Assembly (NCBI GenBank): GCA_948567375.1 | Contig: OX419756.1 | Span: 42,856,333-42,920,332 of the forward strand | Direction of reading: 5' to 3' | Origin: Lunularia cruciata | Taxonomy: Eukaryota > Streptophyta > Marchantiopsida > Lunulariales > Lunulariaceae | Length of the DNA: 64,000 nucleotides | In this document: positions 61,452 through 64,000 of the stretch, one piece after another | Layout: each line of letters opens with the position of its first letter | Position numbering within the stretch: the stretch's first letter is position 1 | Translations under genes and position numbers: made by a program | Notes under the pieces: generated by a model | What the model saw: only the letters and a program-made list of their open reading frames with translations | Database searches by the model: none | Told to the model about the DNA's origin: nothing

Positions 61452-62083
61452 TGCATATATACATCAATACACAACATACATCACTGTCAATATCATACAC
61501 AACAGAAGCACAACTCACACATAAACTCTAAAGTACCACAATAATCAGATTGTTTACAACTCGAATCAATTGAACTTAGATCAATACTTGATCTAATCCT
61601 CAACAACTTACCAACAATTGGGCACTGATTATAGTCAAGCCACACCCACTCTAGCTAAGAGACTCTAGGTGATGCTTGCCGGCTTTTTGTCCACTCTAGC
61701 CAAGAACTCGAAGGCTCAACATTAGAGAAGTGAACTCTCTAGAGATGCACTTCCAAGGTATACTCTTGATTTTGACCTAGGTCTCATCCCAATGGTCACA
61801 CTAAAGGTACACCGGACGGTGTAGACAGTGGGTCCCACCATGAAGTCAGTACCCTAAATACAAAACTTGACCGCCGGAAAGTAGTCTATGAGTAACTACC
61901 AAAATACGTCTAACTACTAACACTAGAACTCTAGTGTCCGAGCAATCTAGATGCGACACTACAAATGGCGTGACAGTTCTCATGCGTATATACATCCCTA
62001 CACAACATACATCGCTATAAACATCATACACTATAGAAGCACAACTCATACATAAATCATACATAGACTCTAAAGTGCCACAA
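61452..62083 (+). repeat. pair of about 95-bp direct repeats
   Basis: The block at 61452-61545 (ATATATACATC, ACACAACATACATC, AGAAGCACAACTCA, ACTCTAAAGTRCCACAAT) recurs at about 61983-62088 with a few changes and a small insertion, 530 bp further on. Nothing between them is recognisable as coding. Confidence 0.7.
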
Positions 62084-62254
62084 TTGCCCCCTAGCTAGCG
62101 GTTAGGTCCCTCTAACTCCAAATAGCCATCTACTCCAAGTATATGGTATACCCTATAATGGGCAAAGATCAGGAGGCCGGGTGCTATGGGGCCCCATTGT
62201 TAGTTGCTTGTCTGCAGTCTATACCATATAAAGAATGAACTAGCTATAGGTCAA

Positions 62255-62405
62255 ATACATCTGGGACATAGCCATTGTCCCTGAGGAACCACCGTGAGGG
62301 GAGGAGTCATACATGCCATATGCCATCCTCTCGAACAACTATCACACACTAACATAGTAGCAACTCCACCAGAAGAGCCACATATCATACACCTCAAGCC
62401 TGCAT
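62255..62405 (-). pseudogene. PHD-finger fragment
   Basis: A minus-strand frame of about 50 codons reads CMICGSSGGVATMLVCDSC, then RGWHMACMTPPL, then GQWLCPRC. This is a nearly complete PHD zinc finger (Cys4-His-Cys3: CxxC, CxxC, HxxC, CxxC) with the Trp two residues before the last Cys pair replaced in spacing by WLCPRC, as usual. PHD fingers bind histone H3 tails. The frame ends at a stop just after the finger, and its upstream part is cut at 62428 by the LTR that begins at 62429, so the Met at 62448 comes from the LTR. It may be part of a decayed gene or of a transposon protein carrying a PHD finger. Confidence 0.7.
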
Positions 62406-62428
62406 GTATAAGTGCCACGCTTGGGTCC

Positions 62429-63120
62429 TGTAACACCCATTTGTGCATGTGTGTGGTATTGTGATATTTAGCTTGGTATTACAAGTATTTAAGAGATATT
62501 ATTTATATAGAGATAAAGGATGGTTCTATATTAGTCATGGTTAGCTAAAGTTAGTCATAGCTAAGATAGAGTGGACCTTACTTTAGAGGAAGTAGAAAAG
62601 ATGAGCACCACTATTTTGGATTTTAGTGTGTTGACTTGGTATTATTCCTAGGTGTTTGGCTTTGAGGAAAGAGTTGAGAATTCTTGGGCCCGCAAGCCTT
62701 TTTGTTTTGGATTTTTCTTTAGTCCAAGGATAGCCCATGTGAAGGAATCCTTGACTTAGTGGTTGGGTCAAGATAAGACCACATGCTTAGGGGAATATGC
62801 CCATGTGAATGGATATTCCTTTTTACTTTTTGACTTTACTTGACTTTTAGTCTAGTAACTTGAGTTACTACGGTAATTAGTAACTTTGGTTCGTAATTAT
62901 TTCACAAGTATATAAACAAGGGGTGAGGAGGTACTCATTATCCTTTCATTTGCAACTATCTCTCTCTCATTGAGTTCTCTAGTGAGCAATGTCTTGAGTC
63001 TTGGAGTGTTAGCCTTGGAGGAGTATGATGGAGTTTGGGTTCTTTGCCTACTTAGTCCATGGTGCGCTACCATAATAGCCATCAGAGGTTCATCTTGAGT
63101 GAGAGACAGGTCGGCTCACA
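62429..63120 (+). repeat. 5' LTR (692 bp) of an LTR retrotransposon
   Basis: The segment begins TGTAACACCC and ends GGCTCACA, with TG...CA ends, and is followed three bases later by a primer binding site. A TATA box (GTATATAAAC) at about 62908 lies about 210 bp before the end, a normal U3/R layout. The partner LTR would lie beyond the window. Confidence 0.75.
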
Positions 63121-64000
63121 TTTTTGGTTCCGTTGCCGGGACCTCTCTAGAAGGCAAGATAATGTTATGTGTTCAATTCTACATTAGGCAGAAAGAGGCT
63201 ATGAGAGCTCACTTGGAGAGAATATTAGGAGAGGAGAGTGCTGAACTTATGTTAGAGAACCAAGATCTATTTGTATAACCTGTAGTTCATTATGATGTCT
63301 TTGAGTTGATTTTGTACATCTTGTACACATGAGAGGAATTGGAGAGTTTGTGTGAGGTGGATTGTAGATTTGGAGATTAAGGTGATTTTGGGCAAAATCT
63401 CAAGTTTGAGATCTGGACTTGAAATTTCTTTACATGATAGCTTGGGCTATCTTTCAGTTAGCACCCTTGAAATTATTGTGAGGGCTACTATGCGCACTAG
63501 GCTAGAATTTTTGAAATTTGATAGGGTAAAGTGCTCCCGCAACTGCATGCTCTCGAGAAAATTGTATAGAGTCCACTTTTTCTTCAGTTTTCCGTGAATT
63601 GTCCTGAAAATTTCCAAGAAAATTAGTGCATTGTATTCTACATGCTGCCACAAAAATTAGAGAGAGATTGTTTTTGCGCAAGGAGTTATGAGTTTTTGAA
63701 TTAGTGGGGTGGTTTTCAGACCAAATCTGAAATATGGGTGCTGAATAGAAAGGTGTCAAGGCCAAATGGCTCAATGAAAAGATTTGAAATTTTGCAGGGA
63801 GGGACACCCTAGAGTTATGATTAAGTGTGAAAAATTTCAGAGGACTGTGACATACTGGTTAGGAGATTTGAGTGACATTGTGAGGAAGGATCAATTCTGC
63901 AGAGTGGAGATCTCATGCATGAGAAGTTTGAGATCAACAAAAAGCATGTTTGAGTGTTTAGATTCATCTTGGGAACATGGAGGGTCATCAAGAGTGAAAA
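63121..64000 (+). mobile_element. start of LTR retrotransposon internal region
   Basis: This is the untranslated leader and perhaps the beginning of gag of the element whose 5' LTR is 62429-63120. Only short open frames are seen (for example 63352-63597, 81 codons, plus) with no recognisable gag motif. The element continues past the right edge, so its family cannot be fixed. Confidence 0.6.
63124..63143 (+). other. primer binding site (Asp-tRNA-like)
   Basis: TTGGTTCCGTTGCCGGGACC follows the LTR directly. It matches, with a few changes, the TGGCGCCGTTGCCGGGGA primer site common in plant LTR elements, which is usually assigned to tRNA-Asp. Confidence 0.7.

Overview
The window is nuclear plant DNA: split genes with GT-AG introns, plant-type proteins, and long AT-rich tracts full of decayed plant transposable elements. 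The gene set (cystathionine gamma-synthase with an MTO1 element, a GH29 fucosidase, a POB1-type BTB protein of the family's full length) is typical of land plants. A possible Chlamys-type Penelope element and the sequence style hint at a seed-free plant (bryophyte, lycophyte or fern), but this is inference and the species cannot be fixed from the window.

Layout. 1-23.4 kb is AT-rich and repeat-dominated: a broken Ty3/gypsy chromovirus with its 3' LTR (1-2753), a second LTR family (2763-3362 and again near 16.4-17.1 kb), a decayed pogo/Tigger-type DNA transposon (5286-7076), two solo LTRs, and a second chromovirus on the minus strand (13277-19353) that carries the second-family LTR inside its pol gene. 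23.8-52.2 kb is a gene island of higher GC with four intron-containing genes: a spinster-like MFS transporter (minus, 3 exons, 473 aa), cystathionine gamma-synthase (plus, 11 exons, 556 aa), alpha-L-fucosidase (plus, 3 exons, 517 aa) and a POB1/LRB-type BTB-BACK protein (minus, 6 exons, 561 aa). The last spans 11.3 kb because its fourth intron is about 7.2 kb long and holds a repeat array and a Penelope-like retroelement relic. 53-64 kb is AT-rich again: TA microsatellites, a Ty3/gypsy pol relic, a PHD-finger fragment, and the 5' LTR plus primer binding site of an LTR element that runs off the right edge.

The four genes are not an operon and show no shared pathway. CGS catalyses the committed step of methionine synthesis in plastids and probably regulates its own mRNA. 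The fucosidase is a secreted glycan-trimming enzyme. The BTB protein is a likely CUL3 substrate adaptor in the nucleus. The MFS protein is a 12-helix membrane carrier of unknown substrate. All exon boundaries were built by hand from splice signals and reading phase; each gene closes in frame at a length normal for its family.

The item most worth following is the intronic relic at about 47.1-49.5 kb. On one strand it shows a GIY-YIG-like segment followed downstream by a Penelope-like reverse transcriptase, the permuted order described for the Chlamys/Naiad clade.
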